Shown piece by piece: positions 55,097-63,929 of a stretch of 64,000 bases of DNA (the first letter of the stretch is position 1; the number at the start of each line of letters is the position of its first letter). The DNA is from Bacillus sp. T3. Its GTDB lineage: Bacteria; Bacillota; Bacilli; Bacillales; Cytobacillaceae. The stretch spans positions 1,984,001 to 2,048,000 of the forward strand of contig NZ_CP137761.1 in assembly GCF_033449965.1 (NCBI RefSeq). Direction: 5' to 3'. A model generated the notes under the pieces. It made no database searches. It was not told the origin of the DNA and worked only from the letters and a program-made list of their open reading frames with translations. A program made the translations under genes and the position numbers.

Positions 55097-57369
55097 ATGA
55101 AGAACACGACAGAACAAGGCTTACAAAGGAAGAGAAATATAGGCTGGGACGGTAAAACAGTAAAGCAAATGCGGCAGGAAATCGATACGCTTAGCCGTGA
55201 ATCCGGGCATTACGCAGGCTTGAGAACGTTGCCGTTAAAGGAAACGGATCCCATCCGCTATGAAAAAATCTTTTCAAAATTACGCGGAGGAGTCGTTCAT
55301 GCTCGTGAAACTGCGAAAAAAGTAGCTGCCTCCCCGATTGTTGAGCAAGAAGGGGAACTATGCTTCACCCTTTATACTCCAGAAGCCGATTCAGTCGTAA
55401 CGAGTACGGGAATCATCATTCACGTTGGTACGATGGGCTCAGCGATCAAATATATGATCAAAAATGATTATGAAGACAATCCAGGAATCGAGGATGGCGA
55501 CATTTTCTGTAATAATGATTGCCAAATCGGAAATGTCCATCCATGTGATGTTCATACCATCGTTCCAATCTTCAATGAAGGAGAACTGATTGGCTGGGTT
55601 GGTGGTGTGACACACGTAATCGATGTGGGTGCAACAGCACGGGAAGTATGACGGTTGGACCGGTCACCCGTTACGATGATGGTTATCAAGTTGCTTGTCG
55701 TAAAATCGGCAAGAAAGATACCCTTCTGAAGGATTGGGTCATTGAATCACAACGCTCAGTTCGGACGACTAAATATTGGCTTCTTGATGAGCGGACGCGG
55801 ATTGCGGGCTGTCATATGATTCGTGACCTCGTGCTCGATATTATTAAAGAAGAAGGCGTCGACACCTATAAGCATTTCATTCGTGAAGTCATCGAGGATG
55901 GTCGTCGAGGCTTTGTTAACCAAGTCAAAAGCATGCTCATTCCAGGTAAATATCGTCAAGTATCATTTGTTGACGTACCTTATAAGGAATTAGATGTACC
56001 TCCTTACGCACGCGTGAACACAATCATGCATGCACCGACTGAAATGACGATTCATAAGGATGGTAAATTCCAAATTGATTTCGAAGGGGTTAACCGTTGG
56101 GGCTGGCACAGTTACAACGCAACCCCAGTCGCCATCACGAGTGGTATTTGGGTTATGATGTCTCAAACCTTAATTCCAAACGACCGTGTAAATGATGGTG
56201 CCCTATATGCATCACAATTTGATTTACCATATGGTTCATGGCTAAATCCTGACGATATTCGAACAGCCCATAGTTATGCGTGGCATTTCCTAGTTTCGGC
56301 ATGGAGTCCGTTATGGCGTGCCTTGAGCCGGAACTATTTTGCCCGTGGTTACCTAGAAGAAGTAAATGCAGGGAATGCGAATACTTCGAACTGGCTGCAA
56401 GGCGGTGGGATGAATCAATTTGGAGAAAATCACGCCGTTAATAGCTTTGAATCCGCAGCTGAAGGAGTTGGGGCAAGTGCGGTTCGTGATGGCATTTCAC
56501 ACGCAGCTGCCATCTGGAATCCTGAAGGCGATATGGGAGACATGGAGATTTGGGAGCTTGCAGAGCCGTTGATCTACCTTGGTCGAAGCATCAAGCCAAA
56601 TACGGCTGGTTATGGAAAATATCGTGGCGGTAGCGGCTATGAAACGTTACGAATGGTTTATGGTGCCAAGGACTGGACGATGTTCTTCATGGGCAACGGC
56701 TATATGTCCAGTGATTGTGGTTTAATGGGAGGCTATCCGGCTGCATCGGGTTACCGTTTTGAAGCACATAAAACGAATTTAAAAGAACGGATTGAAAAGA
56801 AATTGCCTCTTCCAACTGGCGGCGACATCGATCCTGACAATCCAAATTATGATGAGTTAATCGCTGGTGCGGAGATTATCCGGGATAAACAAGCGATTAC
56901 AACTGAAACCATTTTCGAAGATTATGATCTGTACTTGAACTACCTGCGTGGGGGCCCTGGCTTTGGTGATCCACTTGAACGCAATGTCAAATCCATCGAG
57001 GAAGACTTAAAAGATGGACATCTTCTGCCACGATTTGCCGAGAAGGTATACGGTGCGGTCGTCATTCAGAATGAAAGTGGTCAATATATTGTTGATGGAA
57101 AAGCAACAGAGACTCGTCGACTCGAAATTCGGAAAGAGCGTTTGAAACGTGGTGTACCAGTATCCGAGTGGATAAAGCAGGAGCGTGAATCAATTGTGGA
57201 AAAGGATGCTTCTGTCCAAGTGCGCCACATGTATGCCTCTAGCTTTGCATTAAGTGAAACCTTTGCTCGTGAATTTAAAGAATTCTGGAACCTTCCAACC
57301 CAGTGGAAGCTAACGGAGGATGAATTGGGTGTTCCAGTGTTTGGACGTAAAATAGACCATAATAAATAA
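55097..57369 (+). pseudogene. acxB: Acetone carboxylase alpha subunit, one-base frameshift
   Basis: Hydantoinase B-type subunit (~757 residues when rejoined). Frame 1 has GWDGKTVKQMRQEID, LCFTLYTPEADSVVTSTGII and NNDCQIGNVHPCDVHTIVPIF; frame 2 has MTVGPVTRYDDGYQVACRK, ARVNTIMHAPTEMT, and GGGMNQFGENHAVNSFE. The break is at about 55642: ACAGCACGGGAAGTATG should hold one more base in the C/G stretch (CCGGGA would read APGSMTVGP). Starts ATG 55097 after GGGGGAGG, 17 bp from acxA. Confidence 0.9.
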
Positions 57370-57398
57370 TTATTATATGGAAAGAGTGGGGTGAAATC

Positions 57399-57893
57399 AT
57401 GACACAATATGATCGCAAAACGATTGAAGAATTAATTGATGGAACGATTGATTTTTACAAACTAAAGGAAATGCTCTCAACCTTTAAAGATCATGATCGA
57501 TTTGACAAATACATCAGTATCCTTCAAGAACGGGTTTCGTGGAAGGATCCGATTTTGTTACCAGCAGGGCTCCATTTATATTACGTATTAAAGCCTGGAG
57601 GAGAGCGCGTCGTCAAATGCGATTGTGGTCATGAGTTTTGTTCTGCAGACGATAATTGGAAGCTCCATGCGTTAATTAATGTACGTGATACTCCAGAAAA
57701 ATTAGGTGAACTCTACCCGAAAATGCTTGCGCCAGACCCAGAGTGGCAGGTCATCCGTGAATATTACTGCCCGGAATGTGCATCACAGCTTGAGGTTGAA
57801 GCCGTTACACCGTGGTATCCAATTTTGAAAGACTTTGAGCCGGACATCGATGCATTTTATGAGGAGTGGTTGAAAAAGCCATTGCCTTTGTAA
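57399..57893 (+). CDS. acxC: Acetone carboxylase gamma subunit
   Basis: 164 residues, right for the small subunit. It holds zinc-type pairs CDCGHEFC (about residues 75-82) and YYCPEC (about 125-130), plus KMLAPDPEWQVIREY typical of AcxC. Follows acxB by 29 bp with AAAGAGTGGGGTG upstream. Completes the alpha2-beta2-gamma2 enzyme. Confidence 0.9.
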   Translation: MTQYDRKTIEELIDGTIDFYKLKEMLSTFKDHDRFDKYISILQERVSWKDPILLPAGLHLYYVLKPGGERVVKCDCGHEFCSADDNWKLHALINVRDTPEKLGELYPKMLAPDPEWQVIREYYCPECASQLEVEAVTPWYPILKDFEPDIDAFYEEWLKKPLPL

Positions 57894-57987
57894 AATAACA
57901 AAAACAGGGATCGTAAACATCTTGTTTAGATTGGGCTATTAGTAAATGGGCGACAGCATAATTGCTGTTGCAGCAGATTGTCTCCGT

Positions 57988-58025
57988 AAGGGGTTCGGAA
58001 TGGTCAACATTCCGAACCCCTTTTT
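57988..58025 (+). terminator. Terminator of acxABC
   Basis: AAGGGGTTCGGAATG and CATTCCGAACCCCTTTTT, a 15-bp stem. A weaker GCGACAGCA/TGCTGTTGC hairpin lies just upstream at 57952. Confidence 0.9.
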
Positions 58026-58123
58026 AGAGTTTTCCATAATCGGATTGGCAAACCTAACCCAATCCATAATTGGACATCGCTGGTCCAGATTAATCTAAGC
58101 TAATCAAAGTGCGGTTATTGAAC

Positions 58124-58300
58124 GGACATATAGGCCCTTATTTTGAGAAAATAACCATTTTGACAGACTTATGCGGACACAGGATACTCTATTTATATAA
58201 AAACCACTGAATTATGCCAAAAAATGATTGAATAGCGAACTTGTTGTCCGCTTAGCCTATTAAAACCACACTTTTTGCGGAAATAGAGGAACAAATGTCC
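58124..58300. repeat. ~178-bp palindromic dispersed element, copy 3
   Basis: GGACATATAGGCCC to GGAACAAATGTCC, with CAGACTTATGCGGACAC, TTTATATAAAAACCACTGAA and TTGTCCGCTTAGCC inside. Occupies much of the 580-bp gap between acxC and the helicase gene. Confidence 0.8.
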
Positions 58301-58322
58301 GCTGCCTCATAAGTTTGTCTGG

Positions 58323-58351
58323 GGCGACAGCATTAATGCTGTCGCCTTTTT
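58323..58351 (+). terminator. Perfect hairpin with T run
   Basis: GGCGACAGCATT pairs with AATGCTGTCGCC, then TTTTT. It resembles the degenerate hairpin at 57951-57973, on the other side of the repeat; no gene lies directly upstream. Confidence 0.65.
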
Positions 58352-58475
58352 ATGTGGATTGAAAATTTAGATAGGGCTATGTTAATTATCTACAACCAAA
58401 AAGAATATTTGCTATTTCCTTGTTAAACACTCATTATTAAAAGGATGAGTTAAAAAAGGAAAGTAGGGGTTTTGT

Positions 58476-60446
58476 TTGCCTGATTTTTTATCAATGGGTA
58501 TTTCTGAAGAATTAGTAAAAAAATTAACGGAAAATGGAGTGGTGGTTCCAACTCCAATACAAGAACAAGCAATCCCATTCGTTATGGATGGAAAAGATAT
58601 TATTGCTCAAGCGCAAACAGGAACGGGTAAAACGTTCGCATTTATTTTGCCGATTTTAGAAAAAATGGATCTAAATGCAGAGCATATTCAAGCATTGATC
58701 GTGACTCCGACAAGAGAATTAGCTCTGCAAATTACAGCAGAAGTGAAAAAGCTTATCAACGATAACGATGAAATCGATGTTTTGGCTGTATATGGTGGTC
58801 AGGATGTTGAAAAACAGTTAAATAAATTAAAGAAAAATATTCAAATTGTCGTCGGCACACCTGGTCGATTATTAGATCATATTCGGAGAGGTACAGTTGA
58901 TTTCTCTAAATTAAATACACTTGTCCTAGATGAAGCAGATCAAATGCTTCATATTGGATTCTTAGATGAAGTGGAGGAAATCATTAAGGAAACACCGAAT
59001 AGTCGACAAACGCTTGTTTTTTCAGCGACGATGCCACCGGAAATTCAGAAATTAGCTCGTACGTACATGCGTAATCCTCAAACTATTCAGGTGGAAAAAA
59101 CTCAAGGGCCTGCACAAACAGTGAAACAAATGGCGATTTTTACAATTGATCGAGCTAAGCAAGCGACACTTATTGAGTTAATTGAAACACATCGGCCGTT
59201 TTTAGCAGTAATCTTTTGCCGGACAAAGCGTCGGGTCAGCAAACTTTATGATGCTCTACGTGCTCATGGCTTTAAATGTGATGAGCTTCATGGCGACCTA
59301 ACTCAGGCGAAACGGGAACAGGTCATGAAAAGATTTCGAGATGCTGAGATTCAGTTGCTGATTGCCACCGATGTAGCTGCTAGAGGCTTAGATATTGAAG
59401 GTGTTACACATGTGTATAATTACGATATTCCACAAGACGCCGAAAGCTACATCCATCGGATTGGTCGAACAGGTAGAGCTGGGATGACTGGTCTAGCTAT
59501 TACGTTGTATGCTTCCAAAGATCGTCCAGCTCTTGACTTAATTGAAGAAGAACTGAATATTACGATTAAAAAGCAAAATATAGGTAACATGATAAAAGCT
59601 GAAAATGAAGGAAATGAAACTGAGGATAAACCAGAATCAACTTCCACAAAAAAGAAAACCAAAGGTGGTCGAAAGGCAGCAACAGCATCAAGTAAACTTG
59701 GGAAAAAACCAGGGAAAAATCGTGCAGCTGCAAAAGATGGAAAAGGCGAAGGTCGCCCTTTTTCTCGAAAAAATAATAGCGATGAACTAGGCCGAAAAGA
59801 GAAAAAGTTTGATAATAAGACTCCTAAAGGAAGAAAGACAAGGGAAGACCATTTTCAATCGGCAGAACCTGGTCGTTCGAAGAAAACAGCTGGTACGTTT
59901 GATAAAACAAAAGGTTCAAGAGATGGCGAGGAACGTCGGTTTGAAAAAGCAAAAGGTTCAAGAGATGGCGAGCAACGTCGGTTTGAAAAAGCAAAAGGTC
60001 CAAGAGATGGCGAGCAACGTCGGTTTGAAAAAGCAAAAGGTCCAAGAGATGGCGAGCAACGTCAATTTGAAAAAGCAAAAGGTCCAAGAGATGGCGAGCA
60101 GCGTCGATTTGAAAAATCAAAAGGTTCAAGAGATGGCGAGCAACGTCGATTTGAAAAAACAAAAGGCTCAAGAGATGGCGAGCAGCGTCGATTTGAAAAA
60201 GCAAAAGGCTCAAGAGATGGCGAGCAGCGTCAGTTTGAAAAATCAAAAGGTTCAAGAGATGGCGAGCAGCGTCGCTTTGAAAAAACAAAAGGTTCAAGAG
60301 ATGGCGAGCAACGTCAATTTGAAAAGCCAAAAGCTTCAAGAAATAGTAATCAGCGTCGCTTTGAGAAATCATCTGATACTGTCCGTGGTGCTACCAAAAT
60401 AGGTTCCACTAGAAAAGGTGGAGCTTCAAAAAGAAAGTCACGGTAA
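58476..60446 (+). CDS. DEAD-box RNA helicase with basic repeat tail
   Basis: ATP-dependent RNA helicase, CshA-like. Q motif (PTPIQEQAI), AQTGTGKTFAF (Walker A), PTRELA, VLDEADQML (DEAD), SATMP, and HRIGRTGRAG are all present in residues 1-345. The rest to 656 is low-complexity and highly basic, with a 14-residue tandem repeat. This is much longer than B. subtilis CshA (~494). The start is TTG 58476 after GTAGGGG. Probably a cold- or RNA-decay-linked helicase. Confidence 0.9.
   Translation: MPDFLSMGISEELVKKLTENGVVVPTPIQEQAIPFVMDGKDIIAQAQTGTGKTFAFILPILEKMDLNAEHIQALIVTPTRELALQITAEVKKLINDNDEIDVLAVYGGQDVEKQLNKLKKNIQIVVGTPGRLLDHIRRGTVDFSKLNTLVLDEADQMLHIGFLDEVEEIIKETPNSRQTLVFSATMPPEIQKLARTYMRNPQTIQVEKTQGPAQTVKQMAIFTIDRAKQATLIELIETHRPFLAVIFCRTKRRVSKLYDALRAHGFKCDELHGDLTQAKREQVMKRFRDAEIQLLIATDVAARGLDIEGVTHVYNYDIPQDAESYIHRIGRTGRAGMTGLAITLYASKDRPALDLIEEELNITIKKQNIGNMIKAENEGNETEDKPESTSTKKKTKGGRKAATASSKLGKKPGKNRAAAKDGKGEGRPFSRKNNSDELGRKEKKFDNKTPKGRKTREDHFQSAEPGRSKKTAGTFDKTKGSRDGEERRFEKAKGSRDGEQRRFEKAKGPRDGEQRRFEKAKGPRDGEQRQFEKAKGPRDGEQRRFEKSKGSRDGEQRRFEKTKGSRDGEQRRFEKAKGSRDGEQRQFEKSKGSRDGEQRRFEKTKGSRDGEQRQFEKPKASRNSNQRRFEKSSDTVRGATKIGSTRKGGASKRKSR
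59910..60366 (+). repeat. 42-bp coding tandem repeat (11 units) in the helicase tail
   Basis: Units encode G-[SP]-RDGEQR-[RQ]-FEK-[AST]-K, first at 59913 and last (ASRNSNQRRFEK) near 60366. Ten of eleven keep the RDGE core. All keep frame. Confidence 0.9.
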
Positions 60447-60602
60447 AACATAAAGTCCAGTAAATAAAAACTCGTTAATAGTGTTATTTTTCAAAAAATA
60501 ATCATCCCTATTGACGGGTTTATTATTTATTGGTACCATCACATTATTATTTAAATATTATAGTAAGCAATGAAGGTTATGGGTCACACTATAACTGGAG
60601 CA

Positions 60603-60668
60603 GCTTCTGGAGAGACCGCATCAAAGTGGCGCCGAAGGATTCACAATCTCAGGCAAAAGGACAGAAGA
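60603..60668 (+). ncRNA. Glycine riboswitch (single aptamer)
   Basis: GCTTCTGGAGAGACC, then GTGGCGCCGAAGGATT and CACAATCTCAGGCAAAAGG, ACAGAAG: the conserved GGAGAG, GCGCCGAAGG and CAGGCAAAAGGAC blocks of the glycine aptamer, with closing stem CTTCT/AGAAG. I see only one aptamer, not the usual tandem. A terminator follows, then the ACT-domain gene. Confidence 0.85.
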
Positions 60669-60711
60669 GTAACATAGGAATTAAAAAATATGTTATTCTA
60701 TTCCCTGCTGA

Positions 60712-60738
60712 GATTGGAGTTAATCCAATCTTTTTTTT
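60712..60738 (+). terminator. Expression-platform terminator of the glycine riboswitch
   Basis: GATTGGA and TCCAATC around GTTAA, then eight T, placed 44 nt after the aptamer and 30 nt before the gene. Confidence 0.8.
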
Positions 60739-60767
60739 ATTTTAAAATAATATAAGAGGTGTGTAGG

Positions 60768-61043
60768 ATGAACCAAAGACGAGCAGTTGTAAGTGTAATT
60801 GGAAAGGACCAAGTGGGAATTATTGCAAAGGTGACCAACATATTGGCTGATAACAGTATTAATATTTTGGATATTAGTCAGACTATTTTACAGGACTTCT
60901 TTACAATGATGATGCTAGTAGACGTATCGAATAAAGAGAATCTTGACCAATTACAGAAGCAATTTGATGAAGTAAGTGCTGAGTTAGGTCTAAAAATAAA
61001 CATCCAGCTTGAGGAAATTTTCCAAGCCATGCACCGGATATAG
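60768..61043 (+). CDS. ACT-domain protein (GcvR-like, UPF0237)
   Basis: 91 residues, a single ACT domain. RRAVVSVIGKDQVGIIAKVTNIL is the amino-acid-sensing beta-alpha start; NINILDISQTI follows. Paired with UPF0210 in many Firmicutes. Ligand likely an amino acid; the upstream riboswitch points to glycine. ATG 60768 after GAGGTGTGTAGG. Confidence 0.85.
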   Translation: MNQRRAVVSVIGKDQVGIIAKVTNILADNSINILDISQTILQDFFTMMMLVDVSNKENLDQLQKQFDEVSAELGLKINIQLEEIFQAMHRI

Positions 61044-61061
61044 AAGGAGGGGCCACCTAGA

Positions 61062-62424
61062 ATGAATATTGCGATACAAGAAATGATGGAAACCATCCGC
61101 ATGGTTCAAATGGAAAACTTAGATATTCGTACTGTTACAATGGGAATAAATCTTCACGATTGTGCGGATTCTGATTTTGAAAAAATGAATCAGCGAGTAT
61201 ACGATAAAATCACAACTTACGCTAGCAGATTAAGAGAGGTAGCGGAAGAGGTTGAGAAGGAATTTGGTATACCAATCATCAATAAGCGTATCTCTATTTC
61301 ACCAATCGCAGAAATATTGGGCAATGCAACGAAGGAACAGGCAGTGGAGTTAGCCAAAACACTCGATAAAGCTGCAAAGGTTCTCGGCATTGACTTTATT
61401 GGTGGATATTCTGCCTTAGTACATAAAGGAATTGCAAAAGGGGATCAAACCTTGCTGGATGCACTACCGGAAGCTTTAACGGTAACTGAGCGAGTTTGTT
61501 CTTCAATCTCTGTTGCAACAACGAGAACGGGGATTAATATGGACGCGGTAAGTAAGCTCGGACATATCATGAAGGAAGCGGCAGAAATGACAAAAGATCA
61601 AAATGGCCTAGCTTGTGCAAAGCTTGTTGTCTTTTGTAATTCCGGTTGAGGACAATCCGTTTATGGCTGGTGCTTTCCATGGCTCCGGCGAAGGAGAAGT
61701 CGTGTTAAATGTCGGCGTAAGTGGTCCAGGAGTGGTATTAAATGCACTTAAACGTCATAAAGATGCTGACTTAGGTGAAGTATCCGAGGTTATAAAAAAG
61801 ACCGCTTTTAAAATTACCCGTGCAGGTGAGTTAATTGGACGAGTAGTGGCAGAGCGTCTTGGTGTTCCATTTGGAATAATGGATTTATCGCTTGCCCCAA
61901 CGAATGCAATTAACGATAGCGTTGCGGAGATTCTTGAAGAAATTGGACTTGAACGTGTGGGTACACATGGAACCATTGCGGCACTTGCCTTAATGAACGA
62001 TGCCGTGAAAAAGGGTGGAGCGATGGCGAGTTCTTATGTTGGTGGACTAAGTGGTGCGTTCATTCCTGTCAGTGAGGATAATGGAATGATTCGTGGAATT
62101 ATCGATAAAGCCTTGACTCTTTCAAAGCTTGAAGCGATGACATGCGTATGCTCAGTCGGACTTGATATGATTGCGATCACAGGAGATGTTACGCCTGCAA
62201 CACTATCAGCCATTATAGCTGATGAGGCGGCAATCGGAATGATTAATAAAAAGACAACAGCTGTTCGGATCATTCCGGTACCAGGCAAAGAAGAAGGCGA
62301 AATGGTGGAATTTGGCGGCTTGCTTGGACGCGCACCTGTCATGGGTGTAAATCCTTTTAGCTCTGAAAAGTTTATCCGTCGTGGCGGAAGAATTCCTGCT
62401 CCACTTCAGGCTTTAATTAATTAA
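61062..62424 (+). pseudogene. UPF0210 (PFL-like DUF711) protein, one-base frameshift
   Basis: Frame 1 runs NIAIQEMMETIRMVQMENL, HDCADSDFEKMNQRVYDKI, PIINKRISISPIAEIL to VVFCN. Frame 2 picks up EDNPFMAGAFHGSGEGE and continues to GGRIPAPLQALIN. The extra G in AATTCCGGTTGAGG near 61645 causes the break (CCGTTGAG reads NSVEDNPF). Restored length about 453, normal for the family. Function unsettled; homologous fold to pyruvate-formate-lyase-like proteins. 18 bp after the ACT gene. Confidence 0.85.
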
Positions 62425-62460
62425 TGTTAGATCTTAATTCATAAATGTTTTAATTCATGC

Positions 62461-62497
62461 AAAAAGCATTGAAGGAACTATACCTTCAATGCTTTTT
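62461..62497. terminator. Bidirectional terminator
   Basis: AAAAAGCATTGAAGG and CCTTCAATGCTTTTT around AACTATA, between converging genes. Confidence 0.9.
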
Positions 62498-62498
62498 G

Positions 62499-62696
62499 TT
62501 AATTACTAAGTATTTCTTTGACCCTACCAACCTGTCCATCGAGAAGCCTAACCTTGATCCCGTGTGGGTGAAAGCTAGAGTTTGTGAGGATGTCTTTTAC
62601 AACCCCATTTGTCAGTTTTCCGGATTTTTGATCCGCCTTAAGGACAATCTTGACCTGAGTACCTGGAGAGATGTTACTACGATTTTGTCCTCCCAT
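62499..62696 (-). CDS. ywbE: YwbE family protein
   Basis: 65 residues. NISPGTQVKIVLKADQKSGKLTNG, then VKDILTNSSFHPHGIKVRL, is the YwbE signature, a small KOW-like or OB-type beta protein. Role unknown. It shares its first bases with the end of the next upstream gene, so the two are coupled. Confidence 0.8.
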   Translation of the reverse strand: MGGQNRSNISPGTQVKIVLKADQKSGKLTNGVVKDILTNSSFHPHGIKVRLLDGQVGRVKEILSN

Positions 62697-62899
62697 TATA
62701 CACCGGTGCGTCTACTTTGATTATTTGTTTTTTTAGTCCGTTGGCTTGTTAATTTTTTTGTTGCTGTTGAAGCATTAGCATAGGACTGATTTGCTGCCGA
62801 TTTGTTTTTCTTATTTTCGAGTTGTTGCTTGATTGCTTCCTGGAGGCTCAATTTCTTTTTAGAAGTATCGGTTTTTTCTGGTTGCATTTGATCAGACAT
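62696..62899 (-). CDS. Small basic hypothetical protein upstream of ywbE
   Basis: 67 residues, disordered, Lys/Asn/Gln-rich (KKLSLQEAIKQQLENKKNKSA, ending SQRTKKTNNQSRRTG). Start ATG 62899 behind GGAGAAT. Probable operon with ywbE. No known family. Confidence 0.55.
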   Translation of the reverse strand: MSDQMQPEKTDTSKKKLSLQEAIKQQLENKKNKSAANQSYANASTATKKLTSQRTKKTNNQSRRTGV

Positions 62900-62952
62900 G
62901 GTATATTCTCCATTCGTTTTAGTATTTATATTAATGCTTTGTTAATTTTGTC

Positions 62953-62985
62953 TGTTGATTTCCGCTCTAGGTGCTCCAATCAACA
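62953..62985 (-). repeat. TGTTGATT element, internally deleted (33 bp)
   Basis: TGTTGATTTCCGCTC-TAGGT-GCTCCAATCAACA. Outer flanks (GCTTTGTTAATTTTG and CAACTTTCTTTAACA) match the other copies in inverted sense. Confidence 0.7.
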
Positions 62986-63130
62986 GAGTGCTTAAAAATC
63001 AACAACTTTCTTTAACATAACATATATTATAATCTATTTTTCATCATTAAGGCATGAAGAATACGGCTAATTAATTATTGACTTTAAGGGGATTTCCCAT
63101 TATGCTTATGTTAATTAAATAACGTATCCT

Positions 63131-63200
63131 CTAAAGGGGAGTAGCTTTAACAGCAAGGTCGTCATTTCAGAGTGTTTGCTCTCGGCTTTGTTGGCAGCAT
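63131..63200 (+). ncRNA. Probable yybP-ykoY (Mn2+) riboswitch aptamer
   Basis: CTAAAGGGGAGTAGC at 63131 and GTCGTCATTT, then CTCGGCTTTGTTGGCAGC fit the family core (AAAGGGGAGUAGC; CUUUGUUGGC), with AAAG/CTTT closing the stem. Family riboswitches turn on terC-, mntP- or P-type-ATPase genes. No such gene follows; the next gene is a Spo0M-like protein 220 bp away, past two terminators and a mini-repeat. Confidence 0.65.
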
Positions 63201-63214
63201 TGATGTTGTTAGCC

Positions 63215-63243
63215 AGACCTTTACCATTTTGGTAAAGGTCTTT
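63215..63243 (+). terminator. First of twin terminators after the riboswitch
   Basis: AGACCTTTACC and GGTAAAGGTCTTT around ATTTT. Confidence 0.8.
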
Positions 63244-63249
63244 ATGTTT

Positions 63250-63282
63250 AGACCGTTACCAATCATAGGTAACGGTCTTTTT
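63250..63282 (+). terminator. Second of twin terminators
   Basis: AGACCGTTACC and GGTAACGGTCTTTTT around AATCATA; similar to the first except a changed base pair. Confidence 0.85.
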
Positions 63283-63346
63283 CGTTTATACTAATGCTTA
63301 ATTTTTATTTAGGCTCTGTTAAAGCTCATAGTTGATTTTTTCACTA

Positions 63347-63370
63347 TGTTGATTGGAGCGGAAATCAACA
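63347..63370 (+). repeat. TGTTGATT element, smallest form (24 bp)
   Basis: TGTTGATTGGAGCGGAAATCAACA split as TGTTGATTGGAG / CGGAAATCAACA, with flanks GGCTCTGTTAAAGC and CTTAACGGAGCG inverted. Interior absent. Confidence 0.75.
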
Positions 63371-63422
63371 GGCAAACTTAACGGAGCGTTTAATAAAAAA
63401 ATTTTACGGAGGTTAGGTAATC

Positions 63423-63812
63423 ATGATTTTAAGAAAATACATGTCTTTAATGGGAATTGGTTCTGCTCAGGTCGACTTAATCATAGATAAAAATAGATAT
63501 AGACGAGCTGAAATGGTGAATGGTCGAATTCATATTATCGGCGGAACGGTTGAACAACAAATCAAAAGAATTGAGTGTGATTTCGTCAAAACAAATCCGA
63601 TTTTAGAAACGGAAGAAATAATTGATTCTGTGACAATATTAACGAAACAGCAAATTGATTCTGGAGAGAGGAGTCATTTTGAATTTCACTTTCAGCTTTC
63701 GGAGGATTTAGAAAGGACGTCACAAACAAGCTCATATCATTTTAAAACAAAGCTTATTTTTAATGAGGGTGTGAAAAGTCTGGATCACGATCCAATCTTT
63801 ATCGTCGATTAA
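63423..63812 (+). CDS. Spo0M-like arrestin-fold protein
   Basis: 129 residues. GIGSAQVDLIIDKNRYRRAEMVNGRI in overlapping parts, then GTVEQQIKRIECDF and RSHFEFHFQLSEDLERTSQTSSYHFKTKL, resemble the N-terminal half of Spo0M, which is about 258 residues; this version is half-length. Role in sporulation control is by analogy only. Confidence 0.65.
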   Translation: MILRKYMSLMGIGSAQVDLIIDKNRYRRAEMVNGRIHIIGGTVEQQIKRIECDFVKTNPILETEEIIDSVTILTKQQIDSGERSHFEFHFQLSEDLERTSQTSSYHFKTKLIFNEGVKSLDHDPIFIVD

Positions 63813-63929
63813 GTGAAATTGTTATAAGCATTGTACGCAATTTGCTATAATAAAGGAGAAATGAATTTAGGATAAAATTGGAAAACCTCTTTGTTATCGC
63901 ATTTGTGTTATCTTTTTTGGAGGCGTTTC

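Noticed and set aside
55640..55655. UGA ending the first acxB frame as a readthrough codon
   Set aside because: Family text resumes in a different frame (MTVGPVTRYDDG), so it is an indel.
59824..60372. 182-codon minus-strand and 197-codon plus-strand frames in the helicase tail
   Set aside because: They are shadows of the 42-bp in-frame repeat.
61640..61650. Second possible selenocysteine UGA, in the UPF0210 gene
   Set aside because: The frame after the UGA does not continue the family sequence; deletion of one G restores NSVEDNPF, so it is a frameshift.
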